From: Candidatus Saccharimonadota bacterium
GTDB taxonomy: Bacteria > Patescibacteriota > Saccharimonadia > Saccharimonadales > UBA4665
Direction of reading: 5' to 3'
Assembly: GCA_027371825.1 (NCBI GenBank)
Contig: DAHXLE010000011.1
Coordinates: 1 to 51,255 of the forward strand
DNA: 51,255 nt
A program made the position numbers and the translations under genes. The notes under the pieces were generated by a model. It was not told the DNA's origin. It did not search any database and was given only the letters and a program-made list of their open reading frames with translations. Numbering within the stretch: position 1 is the stretch's first letter; each line of letters starts with the position of its first letter. Of this stretch, positions 37,121-47,576 are shown one piece after another.

Positions 37121-39487
37121 TTAGGATCTTGACAGAGATTCCTCAGTCTTTAGGGTAGCTATGGTTGTTTTTATGACCGTATCGGGAGCTAACGACATGC
37201 TGTCTATGCCACATTCTACCAGAAAACGGGCAAACTGAGGATAATCAGAGGGTGCCTGACCGCAGAGTCCAACCTTAGTATGTGTCTTCTTGCCGACTTT
37301 TATGACCCTTTCGATCAGTTCCTTGACGGCCTGATTATTTTCATTGTAAACGTGTGCAACCATCTGATTATCTCTATCTACTCCTAGGGTTAATTGCGTA
37401 AGGTCATTTGAGCCGATTGAGAAACCGTCAAATAACTCTGAGAACTGTTCAGCCAGTATGACATTGCTAGGGATCTCGATCATGACATAAACTTCAAAAC
37501 CATTTTCGCCCCTCTTCAAACCTGCCTGACGCATTATATCGAGTACTTTTTTAGCTTCTTCCAGGTCCCGACAAAAGGGAATCATGGCTTTTACATTAAC
37601 AATGCCCATGTCATCACGAACTCTTTTCATAGCACGACACTCTAGTTCAAAGGCTTCTCTATACGCCGGTGAATAGTAGCGGGAGGCTCCTCGCCAGCCT
37701 ATCATAGGATTATCTTCCTTGGGCTCAAATTGTGATCCGCCGATTAAATTGGCATACTCATTAGTCTTAAAATCACTAAACCGTATAATTACATCCTTCG
37801 GGTAGAATGCTGCACCTATAGTGGCAATTCCTTCCGCAAGCTTGTCTACAAAGTAATCGGCTTTGTTTTTATATCCTCGCGTTAGCTGATCGATCTGAGA
37901 CCTAGCATCTTGATCGGTAAGTTTATCGAAATGCAGTAACGCCAAAGGGTGAATCTTGATATGAGAGTTTATGATGAACTCTTCTCTGGCCAGACCAACA
38001 CCATCGTTGGGTATCATTGAGTACTGAAATGCTAGATCGGGAGATCCGACGTTCATCATTATCTTAGTCTTCGGCCTGGTCAAATTCTTAATGTCCGTAC
38101 GCTTAACATCGAAGTTTAAGAGACCTTTGTAAACCGTACCTTCATCGCCTTCCGAACAACTAACCGTGACACTTTCATTGTCAGTAAGTTTATCGCTTCC
38201 GTCGGACGTACCGACAACACAAGGGATACCCAACTCACGGGATACTATAGCGGCATGACAGGTTCGTCCCCCCTTGTCTGTTACGATTGCGCTGGAACGT
38301 TGCATGATAGGAACCCAATCCGGATCAGTCATTTCAGTAACCAGAACATCACCGTCTTTAAAGTCACTAATATTTTTTATGTCCATGATTTTTTTGACTC
38401 GACCGCCACCGATTTTATTGCCAACGCTTGTCCCTTTGGTGATAATCGGGCCACTCTCAAGGAGCTTATACTCCTCGACAACATTGGGATTCTTGCGGGA
38501 GGCTACCGTCTCGGCACGAGCCTGGACAATGTATAATTTATTATCGTCCGCATCAAGAGCCCACTCCATATCCATAGGTTTTTCGTAATGTTTCTCGATC
38601 TCCATTCCCCATTTTGCTAGAGTCAATACCTGCTCGTCAGTTATAGCAAATTTGTCTTGATCCTCTACCGACACGGGAATATTTTTTGTGCGATTACCGA
38701 ATGTAGGAATCATTTTCATTTTTTTTGCGCCGACTCGTCGCCTTAGAATAGCCATGGTCGGTTTAAACACTACGAATTCGTCCGGACTAACTCTTCCCTG
38801 CACTATGTTCTCGCCAAGCCCGTAAATAGAAGTCACTATAACGGCATTACGAAAACCCGACTCTGTATCAATCGTAAACATTATACCGGCTGCCTTGGCT
38901 CTCACTGCAACCATTTGCTGTATGCCAACCGATAAAGCTACCTTCATATGATCAAAGTGGTTCTCGATCCTGTAAACAATAGCCCGATCGGTAAAAAGAG
39001 AAGCTATGCATTTCTTGGTAGCTTTTAGTACGCTCTTTTCGCCCTTTATATTTAAGTAGGTTTCCTGTTGACCGGCAAAAGAGGCGTTTGGCAAATCTTC
39101 GGCTGTGGCTGATGATCTTATTGCAACTACCAGCTTATCGTGACCACATATTTTGCTAAGTTCTTTATATCCTCGAATAATCTCCGACTCCAAGTCCTTC
39201 GGCAATTTAGATTTTATAATTAAAGCTCGGATCTTGGCTGCTCTAACCGCCAAGTCCTTGACATCTTTTATTTTGACATCACTCAATAATTCTTTGATCG
39301 CCTGATTAATGCCGGCTTTTTCCATAAAATAGTAGTAAGCACTCGAGGTTGTAGCGAATCCGTTGGGAAGATTTATTCCTTTAGGCGCTAAATACTGGTA
39401 CATCTCTCCAAGCGATGCATTTTTACCTCCTACCTCCGGTACATCAGAAATAGAAACTTCTTTGAAGAATTTTATATAGTTATACAT
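37121..39487 (-). CDS. ppsA: Phosphoenolpyruvate synthase
   Basis: VGGKNASLGEMYQYL, AIRSSATAEDLPNASFAGQQETYLN, IVTDKGGRTCHAAIVSRELGIPCVVGT, VGLAREEFIINSHI, FSIGSNDLTQLTLGVDRDN, VGLCGQAPSDYP. Confidence 0.97.
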   Translation of the reverse strand: MYNYIKFFKEVSISDVPEVGGKNASLGEMYQYLAPKGINLPNGFATTSSAYYYFMEKAGINQAIKELLSDVKIKDVKDLAVRAAKIRALIIKSKLPKDLESEIIRGYKELSKICGHDKLVVAIRSSATAEDLPNASFAGQQETYLNIKGEKSVLKATKKCIASLFTDRAIVYRIENHFDHMKVALSVGIQQMVAVRAKAAGIMFTIDTESGFRNAVIVTSIYGLGENIVQGRVSPDEFVVFKPTMAILRRRVGAKKMKMIPTFGNRTKNIPVSVEDQDKFAITDEQVLTLAKWGMEIEKHYEKPMDMEWALDADDNKLYIVQARAETVASRKNPNVVEEYKLLESGPIITKGTSVGNKIGGGRVKKIMDIKNISDFKDGDVLVTEMTDPDWVPIMQRSSAIVTDKGGRTCHAAIVSRELGIPCVVGTSDGSDKLTDNESVTVSCSEGDEGTVYKGLLNFDVKRTDIKNLTRPKTKIMMNVGSPDLAFQYSMIPNDGVGLAREEFIINSHIKIHPLALLHFDKLTDQDARSQIDQLTRGYKNKADYFVDKLAEGIATIGAAFYPKDVIIRFSDFKTNEYANLIGGSQFEPKEDNPMIGWRGASRYYSPAYREAFELECRAMKRVRDDMGIVNVKAMIPFCRDLEEAKKVLDIMRQAGLKRGENGFEVYVMIEIPSNVILAEQFSELFDGFSIGSNDLTQLTLGVDRDNQMVAHVYNENNQAVKELIERVIKVGKKTHTKVGLCGQAPSDYPQFARFLVECGIDSMSLAPDTVIKTTIATLKTEESLSRS

Positions 39488-39708
39488 TATTGTGGCCTTT
39501 TATTTATATTTTTTTACGACCCTTATTATACTCGCTTAAGCCTATTAATGCCACCGTGCAAACCATCAGAAGTCTACATGCGCCCGTTCGACACCGTATT
39601 TATAAACAGGATACTCGGAGCATGGCCACATATTAACCAATACCCTTAAAGAACATTATTTTTGATCATATAATCGGTTTGGATCGATGTTATACTAAAG
39701 TAAGATTT

Positions 39709-40323
39709 ATGAACGATAAAATACAAAGTGTCGGGTCCTGGCTGGGCAAAGGATCTCTCAACCTATTTGGAAGACCATTCTCCGGAAAAGATACCCAAGC
39801 CGATATTCTGGCCGCATTGCTAAACGGCAAAGTAATCGGCGGAGGCGAGATACTGCGCAGTCAGACAGACGTACCTAAAGATATTAGTCAGACCTACGAC
39901 AGCGGCGATCTAGCTCCATCAAATTTTTATTTAAAAGAAGTAACCCCGTATCTCTCCCGGCCTGAATATAACTCATGCCCCCTAATTCTCAGCTCCCTAG
40001 GAAGGATGCACGGAGAGGAAGCATCTATTTTAAAAGCAGCAGATGATTCACATCACCCAATCAAGGGGGTCATATACTTAAAGATTGACGAAGATTTAGT
40101 CTGGGAAAGATTTAGATCGGCTAAACAAATAAAAGACCGCGGGCAAAGAGCCGATGACACCGATGAAGCATTAAAGCTAAGGTTGGAAAAATTCAGAACC
40201 GAGACATTGCCGGTCATAGAATATTACAGAAATCTAGGTATACTGCACGAGATAGACGGGTCTTTGTCGGTTCAAGCGGTCACTCAAGAAATAATTGAGA
40301 CGTTATTTCACGCTCTTGTCTGA
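39709..40323 (+). CDS. Adenylate kinase-like nucleoside monophosphate kinase
   Basis: P-loop LFGRPFSGKDTQADIL, GGGEILR, RADDTDEALKLRLEKFRTETLPVIEYYR; start refined to ATG 39709. Confidence 0.85.
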   Translation: MNDKIQSVGSWLGKGSLNLFGRPFSGKDTQADILAALLNGKVIGGGEILRSQTDVPKDISQTYDSGDLAPSNFYLKEVTPYLSRPEYNSCPLILSSLGRMHGEEASILKAADDSHHPIKGVIYLKIDEDLVWERFRSAKQIKDRGQRADDTDEALKLRLEKFRTETLPVIEYYRNLGILHEIDGSLSVQAVTQEIIETLFHALV

Positions 40324-41979
40324 TGTTATAGGATCGGCGGAATCAATGTGTTGAACAAAGCAGCTTTTTGACAATCCCTCATCGGTCAGATCGTAGACTT
40401 TGATATCACCGAAGGGCATCTCAATCTTACATATGTCCTCGTCGCTTATGGATTCCAGATACTTAGTAAGCGCTCTGATGCTATTACCGTGAGCTACAAT
40501 CAAAACATTCTTACCGGCTTTTAATTGAGGCCAAACTGTTTGCTTATAAAAAGGGACGCACCGCTCATAAACGTCTTTGAGTGTCTCGCCGCCTTTTATC
40601 GGTACATCCCAACCTCGACGAATATTATTAAACGCTTCTTCACCGATCTGCTCTTTGACTTCCCATTTATTCTTGCCGGTAAACTCACCATAGTCTCTCT
40701 CATTAATGGCGGCATTGGCCTCTGTTTCGACATTAAATAATTGTGCTGAATCAAGTAACGCTTCGAGGGTCTCTCTGGTTCTAACTTGTTGTGAACAATA
40801 AGCCTTGTCAACGGAGAGTCCGATTTTTTTGAGCTCTCTTCCTAAATCTGCCGATTCTCTAAAGCCTTTTTCGCTCAGATGCACGTCGGTTATACCGGTC
40901 CACCTTCCGGTAGCGTTATATTCACTCTCGGCATGTCGAATCACGATAAGTTTACCTATTCCCGTTCGAGCCGGCTCTACTTTGTTCGGGATATTGTTAT
41001 TCCAGAAATCCGTAATATTTTGAACCGTTATGTTGTTGATTCGTTCCAGTGCCTCGGTAGTGTTAAAAGCATTGTGCGGACTTAATATCACATTGGGCAT
41101 GTGCTGCAGCATAGATATCTCAACGCTGTGGTTCAAAACCTCTTGAGGTAGGCTGTCGCTTCTTAAGAGTATCGTTTCTTCGTGATAGTTCAACAAAGCC
41201 TCTCCTTCTACTACATCAATAGCGGCTCCGGCAAGATGGCCGTTGTCGAGTAGCTGCGTCAGGGCGTTTGTCTCGACCAGCTCACCGCGTGCGGTGTTAA
41301 TCAGAATGGACTTATCCTTCATTTTGTTAAGCCGTTCCCTGTTTAGTATATGGTGAGTAGCGGGCATATACGGCAGGTGGATAGAGACAACATCAGACGT
41401 TTCAAGCAAGTCTTCCAGCGGTAGATATTGAAAATTATATTCCGATTCAAGCTCTTTTTTCGGGAATGCATCATAAGCCACTACATGCATCGAAAATCCG
41501 TTAGCAATTTTAATGACGTTAACCCCTATGTGCCCGGTTCCGATTACTCCAATGGTTCGTCCTATAAGATCGTGCCCCATTAACTCCTCGGTTGTAAATT
41601 CTTCTTGCTGGGCTTTTATGACAGCCGGTAACTTTCTAGTCAGAGCCAGTAGAAGAGTAAACGTATATTCGGCAACCGTTGCTTCCCCGTAGGTCGGCAC
41701 GTTAACAACCGTAACTCCGTGATCGCCGGCCGCTGCAAGATCAACATTGTTAAACCCGGTAGAGCGGCATGCTATCAATTTTAGTTTAGGCATGGTCTCG
41801 ATCACTTCACGGCTGACATTACTAGATATAAACACAGAAATAACCTCAGCTTCTGGGTCAGTATTATCGGTATTTATTTTATCCGGGATATATTCCCAGT
41901 GATGATCTGTTTGAGATAGCGCGCTGCTTAGCTGCTTCTTGTCCAGTTCGGTAGAGTCATAAAAATATATCAGAGCCAT
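40303..41979 (-). CDS. Fusion: N-terminal D-2-hydroxyacid (D-lactate-type) dehydrogenase and C-terminal phosphoglycerate mutase (dPGM-type)
   Basis: N-terminal VGVIGTGHIGVNVIKIANGF-type Rossmann region (GRTIGVIGTGHIG), LINTARGELVE, NVILSPHNAFNT; C-terminal LIVIRHAESEYNATGRWTGITDVHLSEKG, INERDYGEFTGKNK, VLIVAHGNSIRAL in one uninterrupted frame. Confidence 0.92.
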   Translation of the reverse strand: MALIYFYDSTELDKKQLSSALSQTDHHWEYIPDKINTDNTDPEAEVISVFISSNVSREVIETMPKLKLIACRSTGFNNVDLAAAGDHGVTVVNVPTYGEATVAEYTFTLLLALTRKLPAVIKAQQEEFTTEELMGHDLIGRTIGVIGTGHIGVNVIKIANGFSMHVVAYDAFPKKELESEYNFQYLPLEDLLETSDVVSIHLPYMPATHHILNRERLNKMKDKSILINTARGELVETNALTQLLDNGHLAGAAIDVVEGEALLNYHEETILLRSDSLPQEVLNHSVEISMLQHMPNVILSPHNAFNTTEALERINNITVQNITDFWNNNIPNKVEPARTGIGKLIVIRHAESEYNATGRWTGITDVHLSEKGFRESADLGRELKKIGLSVDKAYCSQQVRTRETLEALLDSAQLFNVETEANAAINERDYGEFTGKNKWEVKEQIGEEAFNNIRRGWDVPIKGGETLKDVYERCVPFYKQTVWPQLKAGKNVLIVAHGNSIRALTKYLESISDEDICKIEMPFGDIKVYDLTDEGLSKSCFVQHIDSADPITSDKSVK

Positions 41980-42045
41980 TTACGTCTACAGATTATAACC
42001 CCGTCTATGTAAAAAGCACAAGAAGTATGAGACAATAACGATGAT

Positions 42046-43308
42046 ATGAAAATAGCCTCAATAACAGCTAGACAGATTTTAGATTCAAGGGGCGAGCCGA
42101 CTATTGAGGCCGATGTATGGTTGGACAACGGAATTTTTGGACGAGCAGCAGTTCCGGCCGGGGCATCAACCGGTACGCACGAGGCAATAGAATTACGCGA
42201 TGGTGAAGAGGCTTATAACGGAAAGGGAGTCACCAAAGCAATCTCCAATGTTCAGGGAGAAATACTAGCCTGCCTTAAGGGCGTGGCAGCCGACGATCAG
42301 TTTTTAGTAGATCAAAAACTTATTGATCTTGACGGCACTGCCAACAAGTCACGATTGGGCGCTAATGCCATACTGGCCGTATCATTAGCAGCAGCCAGGG
42401 CGGCAGCTAATGCAAGGGGGGTGCTCTTCTATGTTCACATCGCAGATATTGCATCCAACCAGCATAAGTCATTACCTCTTCCTATGATGAATGTTCTAAA
42501 CGGTGGACGACACGCCAGCAACTCTGCGGACCTTCAGGAGTTCATGTTAATTCCCGTTTCCGCAAAAACTTATGCCGAAGCAGTAAAAATCGGAGCGGAA
42601 ATATTCCAGTCCCTTAAGAGCGAAATTGGCTCCAGCGGAAACACAACAACAGTCGGCGATGAAGGCGGTTTTACGTACCCGGTTTCTAAAAATACCGACA
42701 TGTTGGATCTTCTTACTCGCGCTACTACAACCGCCGGTTATCGTCCCGGAGAAGACGTATGCTACGCCATTGACGCTGCCGCCTCAGAGTTCTATCATGA
42801 CGGAATCTACGATCTAAAGAAAGAACAACGTCAGCTTAATCCTCAACAGATGATAGATTATTTGACGGATATATCAAACCAATACCCCTTGCGTTCTATT
42901 GAAGACGGGCTTGCAGAGGATTCGTGGGAGGATTGGGTAACCATGACAAACGATCTCGGGCATCTGCAACTTGTCGGTGATGATCTTTTGGTTACAAACC
43001 CACAACGACTACAAAAGGCAATTAACATGAAAGCAGCCAATGCAATTTTAATAAAATTGAATCAGATTGGCACGCTAACAGAGACCATTAAGACCATTAA
43101 GCTTGCCAAAGCAAACGGCTGGAGGACGATAGTTTCACACCGCAGCGGGGAGACGGAAGATGTGAGTATCGCACATTTGGCAGTAGGAACAGGAGCTGAT
43201 CAAATTAAAACCGGCAGCTTATCAAGAAGCGAGCGAACCGCTAAACATAACGAGCTTATGCGTATAGAAGAAGCCGATCGATCGCTGGTCTTAGCTCATC
43301 CTCTCTAG
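42046..43308 (+). CDS. eno: Enolase
   Basis: ITARQILDSRGEPTIEADVWL, GAIL-type AILAVSLAAARAAA, GDEGGFTYPVS, SIEDGLAEDSWEDW, ILIKLNQIGTLTETI, SHRSGETED. Confidence 0.98.
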   Translation: MKIASITARQILDSRGEPTIEADVWLDNGIFGRAAVPAGASTGTHEAIELRDGEEAYNGKGVTKAISNVQGEILACLKGVAADDQFLVDQKLIDLDGTANKSRLGANAILAVSLAAARAAANARGVLFYVHIADIASNQHKSLPLPMMNVLNGGRHASNSADLQEFMLIPVSAKTYAEAVKIGAEIFQSLKSEIGSSGNTTTVGDEGGFTYPVSKNTDMLDLLTRATTTAGYRPGEDVCYAIDAAASEFYHDGIYDLKKEQRQLNPQQMIDYLTDISNQYPLRSIEDGLAEDSWEDWVTMTNDLGHLQLVGDDLLVTNPQRLQKAINMKAANAILIKLNQIGTLTETIKTIKLAKANGWRTIVSHRSGETEDVSIAHLAVGTGADQIKTGSLSRSERTAKHNELMRIEEADRSLVLAHPL

Positions 43309-43404
43309 GTCAATTTATAAACATACGGATAGACTGCATGTTTGACTACACGACAAACCATCTTACCAAAAGCAACAACGCTATTCTGATCTGATCGTAA
43401 TACT

Positions 43405-43426
43405 AAGACTGCTTAAAAACAGTCTT
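43405..43426. terminator. Hairpin between convergent eno and MMPL genes
   Basis: AAGACTG cttaaaaa CAGTCTT perfect 7-bp stem; no strong U-tract. Confidence 0.5.
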
Positions 43427-43433
43427 GGATTCA

Positions 43434-45743
43434 TTAACCCTGGTCTATCCAGCGCCCGTGCTTACTGGGCCACCAGTTCCAGCGTCCTAAGAGTATAACC
43501 GTAGCCGGGACCAGCAATGTCCTAACCAAGAAAGTGTCCATTAATATCCCAAGAGCCAAACCGTAACCAATCTCCTGTATCTCCGTTCCCCCTCCACTAC
43601 CTCCGACAATTGCCAGAATAACGAACGTTCCGGCCAATACCAAGCCGGCTGAAGTAACGGTCGTCCCGGTAGTTGTTAAGGCTTTAGTGACGGCCTGTTT
43701 CAGGGGCAGACCATGAGCTTCTTCGCGAATCCGGGTCATTACTAATATGTTGTAATCTTCGCCTAGAGCCAGGAGGAAAATGAACATCAAAAAGGGCAGT
43801 AGAAATACGATGCCATTATCTCCGCTGATCCTAATGAAGACAAGTACCGTAAGACCAAGTGCCGCCAAATAAGACAAGACAACCGAAACAATCAAATAGA
43901 TAGGAGCTACTAAACTGCGCATCAGAATAGCTAGAATACAGCCAATTATTATGATAGCTATCGGGATAATCTTCTTGAGATCGCTATTAGAGATTTTACT
44001 GATATCATATAGGGCCGGTGCCTCACCGGTCACTCCGGAGTCCACGGCGTGAATGTCTTTAGCTACACCACTGACTATGGCACGCATGGCGGGAGTCTGA
44101 GACATCGCGTATGATCCTCCCGGATTTCCGGCGCTTAGGCTAGCCAGAAAAAGAATTGTCTGACCATTACTGCTGATATAGTCCGAGGTTGCCCGATATT
44201 CCTGGTAAACAGCCTGAGGCACGTGAAGCGAGACTGGTTCGATGGGGCTCAAATCTGCAGCCGGTCCGATCGTTTGGTAAAGTTTTTGGTATAAGAGTCC
44301 GCTGAGGTTGGCGCCGTTCGGGTCGAGCGGTCCGGTGACATGGTTAAAGACTGTACTGGAAGATAATTTACTCTGGGCAAGAACTGCGGGAGTAGAGTCA
44401 GACCAAAGAGGCCGATTAAGAGTAAACACAATTTCTGTCGGGTTTGCTGACGTCTTTGGAAAATATTTGGCGAGCATAGCATTACCCTTGGCTGAATCAC
44501 TGCCGGCCGGGGCACTTGTTGTACCACCAAACCCCGAAGAATAATATCCGTTGATTGAGAGCGCTAAACCTATGAATACTACCAGGCCTATCAAAAGAGT
44601 CGGCAATGGCTTTCCTACGACCCTAACGGCAATCCTTCCCCACAGTCGTGCTTTCTTGGCTGGTTTATGAATATTCGATGGCCAAAATACAGCTCGACCA
44701 AATATAGCTATAAGAGCCGGCAATAATGTCAAACCAGCCAACAACATAAGTGCTATGCCAATAGCCAGGGGAGTACCAAGATCAGAGTATATTTCGAAGC
44801 TCGCAAACGTCAGTGACAATAACGCCGCAATGACAGTAGCGGCAGAAAAGCTGATTGTTTCACCCACTCTACCAAGCGCCTTAATTACAGCTTCTCGACC
44901 AGCATGTCCGGCATTAAGCTCTTCTCTGACCCTAAAGATCAGGAACAGACCGTAGTCAGTACCGGCTCCCAGAACCAACACCGTCAATAGTAGTTGTGCG
45001 ATCGAAGAGACTTTGAGTCCGGCATGGCTTGCTTCGGCTATTATGGGACCCGATATTAATACCACTATCAGAGGGGGCAGTAGTGTGATTAGTGGAGCCA
45101 GTGGAGCCCTGAAAATTAACACCAACAGGACAATAATAAATAGCGCCGATACAACCTCTAGACGCGTATTGGTGCTGCCGGATTTGCTGGCGTTGTCGAA
45201 TGACGCCGCCAAATCGCCTGCTAAATGTACCTCTATTCCACTGGGCAAAGTTACCTTAGCAATTGAGTCTCGCATAGCTCCGATGACGGTGGCCGATACG
45301 TTAGTATTGTTCTGTACAAAAGCTACGAGTTCGTCGGCTTTAGAATTGACCGATCTTCCCTGATCTTTTACTGCTTCTACGCCAGCCGTATGTTTCAGAG
45401 CACTCTCTATGGCTGTAATCGTAGGCTGATCGGATGCAGTCAGCGTGCCACTGTTATTAGCAATAATTACCGGCACCGCCGGTGTATTGGCGTGCCCAAA
45501 GACAGACGCTAAGTTTGCGGCCTTTTCACTCGGTGCACTGGTAGGCAAGAACGACGAATTACTTGACTGAGTTACCGAGGTTAAAGAAGGCAGGTTCTTG
45601 ACAATAAGCAAAGAGCCCAACAACCAGACAATTAATACTATCCATCGGAAACGCACGGAATACCTTCCCACCGCTTCAAAGAATCTGAAACCGGCGTGTT
45701 TAGCGATAGGTTTTTTGGTGTCTTTTATTGTCTTTGTGCTCAC
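43434..45743 (-). CDS. MMPL family RND-type transporter
   Basis: SAATVIAALLSLTFASFEIYSDLGTPLAIGIALMLLAGLTLLPALIAIFG, FLLALGEDYNILVMTRIREE, 12-TM pattern with two large ectodomains. Confidence 0.92.
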   Translation of the reverse strand: MSTKTIKDTKKPIAKHAGFRFFEAVGRYSVRFRWIVLIVWLLGSLLIVKNLPSLTSVTQSSNSSFLPTSAPSEKAANLASVFGHANTPAVPVIIANNSGTLTASDQPTITAIESALKHTAGVEAVKDQGRSVNSKADELVAFVQNNTNVSATVIGAMRDSIAKVTLPSGIEVHLAGDLAASFDNASKSGSTNTRLEVVSALFIIVLLVLIFRAPLAPLITLLPPLIVVLISGPIIAEASHAGLKVSSIAQLLLTVLVLGAGTDYGLFLIFRVREELNAGHAGREAVIKALGRVGETISFSAATVIAALLSLTFASFEIYSDLGTPLAIGIALMLLAGLTLLPALIAIFGRAVFWPSNIHKPAKKARLWGRIAVRVVGKPLPTLLIGLVVFIGLALSINGYYSSGFGGTTSAPAGSDSAKGNAMLAKYFPKTSANPTEIVFTLNRPLWSDSTPAVLAQSKLSSSTVFNHVTGPLDPNGANLSGLLYQKLYQTIGPAADLSPIEPVSLHVPQAVYQEYRATSDYISSNGQTILFLASLSAGNPGGSYAMSQTPAMRAIVSGVAKDIHAVDSGVTGEAPALYDISKISNSDLKKIIPIAIIIIGCILAILMRSLVAPIYLIVSVVLSYLAALGLTVLVFIRISGDNGIVFLLPFLMFIFLLALGEDYNILVMTRIREEAHGLPLKQAVTKALTTTGTTVTSAGLVLAGTFVILAIVGGSGGGTEIQEIGYGLALGILMDTFLVRTLLVPATVILLGRWNWWPSKHGRWIDQG

Positions 45744-45913
45744 TAGATTGAATTGTAAACGAATGTCGGTGCTATTGTCAATCGTTATATCGTTATCTTA
45801 TTTTTATATTTACTTTAATGTCTGCTCAAAACACCCTGTAGATATTAACGAAAAACGTATAAATGCAGTGGACTTATCAAGGCTTAGTCGGTGTATACTG
45901 ATAGATACAAAAC

Positions 45914-47029
45914 ATGAAATTAGGTAAATTTAAGCGACTAAAACAAAGACTATTAAAAATATCCAAGCGGGTATTTAATAACAACCTGGCCTTATCGCTT
46001 ATGATAACCAGTTTATTGATTGCCGTAGGGGTAATATTGGCCTACGAAAATAACAAGGTTGTAGCCGTGAATAACCTGGCTGTCGCACACTATATTGCCG
46101 GCCATAATAAGAGCCTCGGTTTTTTGGCGAACTGGGATGGAGCTAACTACATTTCAATTGCTCTAAGCGGATACCGTTCTATACGCCTAGCCAACTTCTT
46201 CCCCCTATATCCTCTTCTTATTTATCTGGTGCACTTAGTTATCGGCTCACCCCTTTATAGTGCTCTATTGATTTCCTGGGCCGCTTTCGTAGGAGCTGTG
46301 TACTACTATATAAAAATTACCAGTAGGTTATTTAAATTGACCGACACCGATAACAAGCTCAGAGCTGTTTTGCCTTTTATTTTATTTCCATCGGCCATAT
46401 GGTTTATGGCGGCCTATACGGAAAGCCTTTTCGCCTTCTTGGCTCTCGGAGCAATCTACTATGGTTTTACTCACAGATACCTGCTCTCAGGAGTTATGCT
46501 GGCATTCTTAAGCCTAACGAACGTCAACGGTTTACTCGTTATAGCTTTGGTAGCGATGATAATCCTCGAAGAAGGAATGGGCATTTGGAGATCACTAATA
46601 ACTACCGCGGTAGGCATGAGCGGTATTTTGGCTTATAGCATTTACCTGAATGTTCGCTTCTCTAAACCGCTAGCATTTATCACAGCTCAACAAAAACACG
46701 GCTGGTTGGTTCATTCAGCTGGATCTTTGATCGGTGATTTGAGTTTTTTACATGTCATATTTATAGCCGCTCTTCTAACGGGTGTTATATATTGGTGGCG
46801 TAAAAGAAAAAGCTTTTCAATCTATTGTTTTTTCTATATTCTCATCCCGGTGATCGGAGGACAGTTTGGAGGATTCGAACGGTACTGTTTAATGGCCTTC
46901 CCGTTGCCTTTAATGGTCTATTCCGTGCTCAAAAAGCATAATTCGTTATTCACATTAACAGTAGCTCTATCCGCGATACTTTGGACATATTTCTTGTTTC
47001 AGTTTAGCGGCGGATATATTGGGGGTTAA
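45914..47029 (+). CDS. PIG-V-like mannosyltransferase / membrane glycosyltransferase
   Basis: NWDGANYISIALSGYRSIRLANFFPLYPLLIYLVHLVIG, multi-TM, WFMAAYTESLFAFLALGAIYYG. Confidence 0.75.
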   Translation: MKLGKFKRLKQRLLKISKRVFNNNLALSLMITSLLIAVGVILAYENNKVVAVNNLAVAHYIAGHNKSLGFLANWDGANYISIALSGYRSIRLANFFPLYPLLIYLVHLVIGSPLYSALLISWAAFVGAVYYYIKITSRLFKLTDTDNKLRAVLPFILFPSAIWFMAAYTESLFAFLALGAIYYGFTHRYLLSGVMLAFLSLTNVNGLLVIALVAMIILEEGMGIWRSLITTAVGMSGILAYSIYLNVRFSKPLAFITAQQKHGWLVHSAGSLIGDLSFLHVIFIAALLTGVIYWWRKRKSFSIYCFFYILIPVIGGQFGGFERYCLMAFPLPLMVYSVLKKHNSLFTLTVALSAILWTYFLFQFSGGYIGG

Positions 47030-47055
47030 CTGTAAATTTATGCTTTAATAAGGCT

Positions 47056-47430
47056 GTGTTTAGAGTTTCCCAGAAAGAATTTGATCAAATTATAACGGAC
47101 GGGCTTGAAGCCATCCCCGAACGATACCGTAACCGACTTAATAACGTCGCGATGATTGCAGAAGATCAGCCCAGTCCCGACCAGCGTACGGCGCTCAAAC
47201 TGCGAGGCGACCAGACTCTGCTCGGTTTATATGAAGGCGTACCGTTAAGTAAGCGAGGCGGTCAGACTAAACTCTTGCCTGATAAAATTACTCTGTTTAA
47301 GCTTCCTCTGGAGAATATGAGCAACAGTTACGCTGAACTTAAGAAAAACGTTCGTCATACTATATGGCATGAGGTCGCGCACTATTTCGGACTTGACCAC
47401 GAGCGTATTCGTGAGCTAGAACAAGAATAA
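47056..47430 (+). CDS. Zincin-like metallopeptidase family protein (PF06262-like)
   Basis: FDQIITDGLEAIPERYRNRLNNVAMIAEDQP, LGLYEGVPLSKRG, TIWHEVAHYFGLDHERIRELE; GTG start. Confidence 0.88.
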   Translation: MFRVSQKEFDQIITDGLEAIPERYRNRLNNVAMIAEDQPSPDQRTALKLRGDQTLLGLYEGVPLSKRGGQTKLLPDKITLFKLPLENMSNSYAELKKNVRHTIWHEVAHYFGLDHERIRELEQE

Positions 47431-47576
47431 ACACCGGTTTTTAAAACGTCAACAAATCGAAACAGTATAGAGTCGGAATAAGTCCTATACCTAAAAACAC
47501 CTAGCAACCCTGCAGGTTTGTGGCATATAATAGCAACCAGTGGGGTTTATTAACTTATGATCTTAGGAGGTTCGTT

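Noticed and set aside
38255-38588. Overlapping + strand ORFs within ppsA (and similar shadow ORFs in zwf, eno, MMPL, DesA, GH5 genes)
   Set aside because: They lie antisense or out of frame within well-supported genes and show no family signature.
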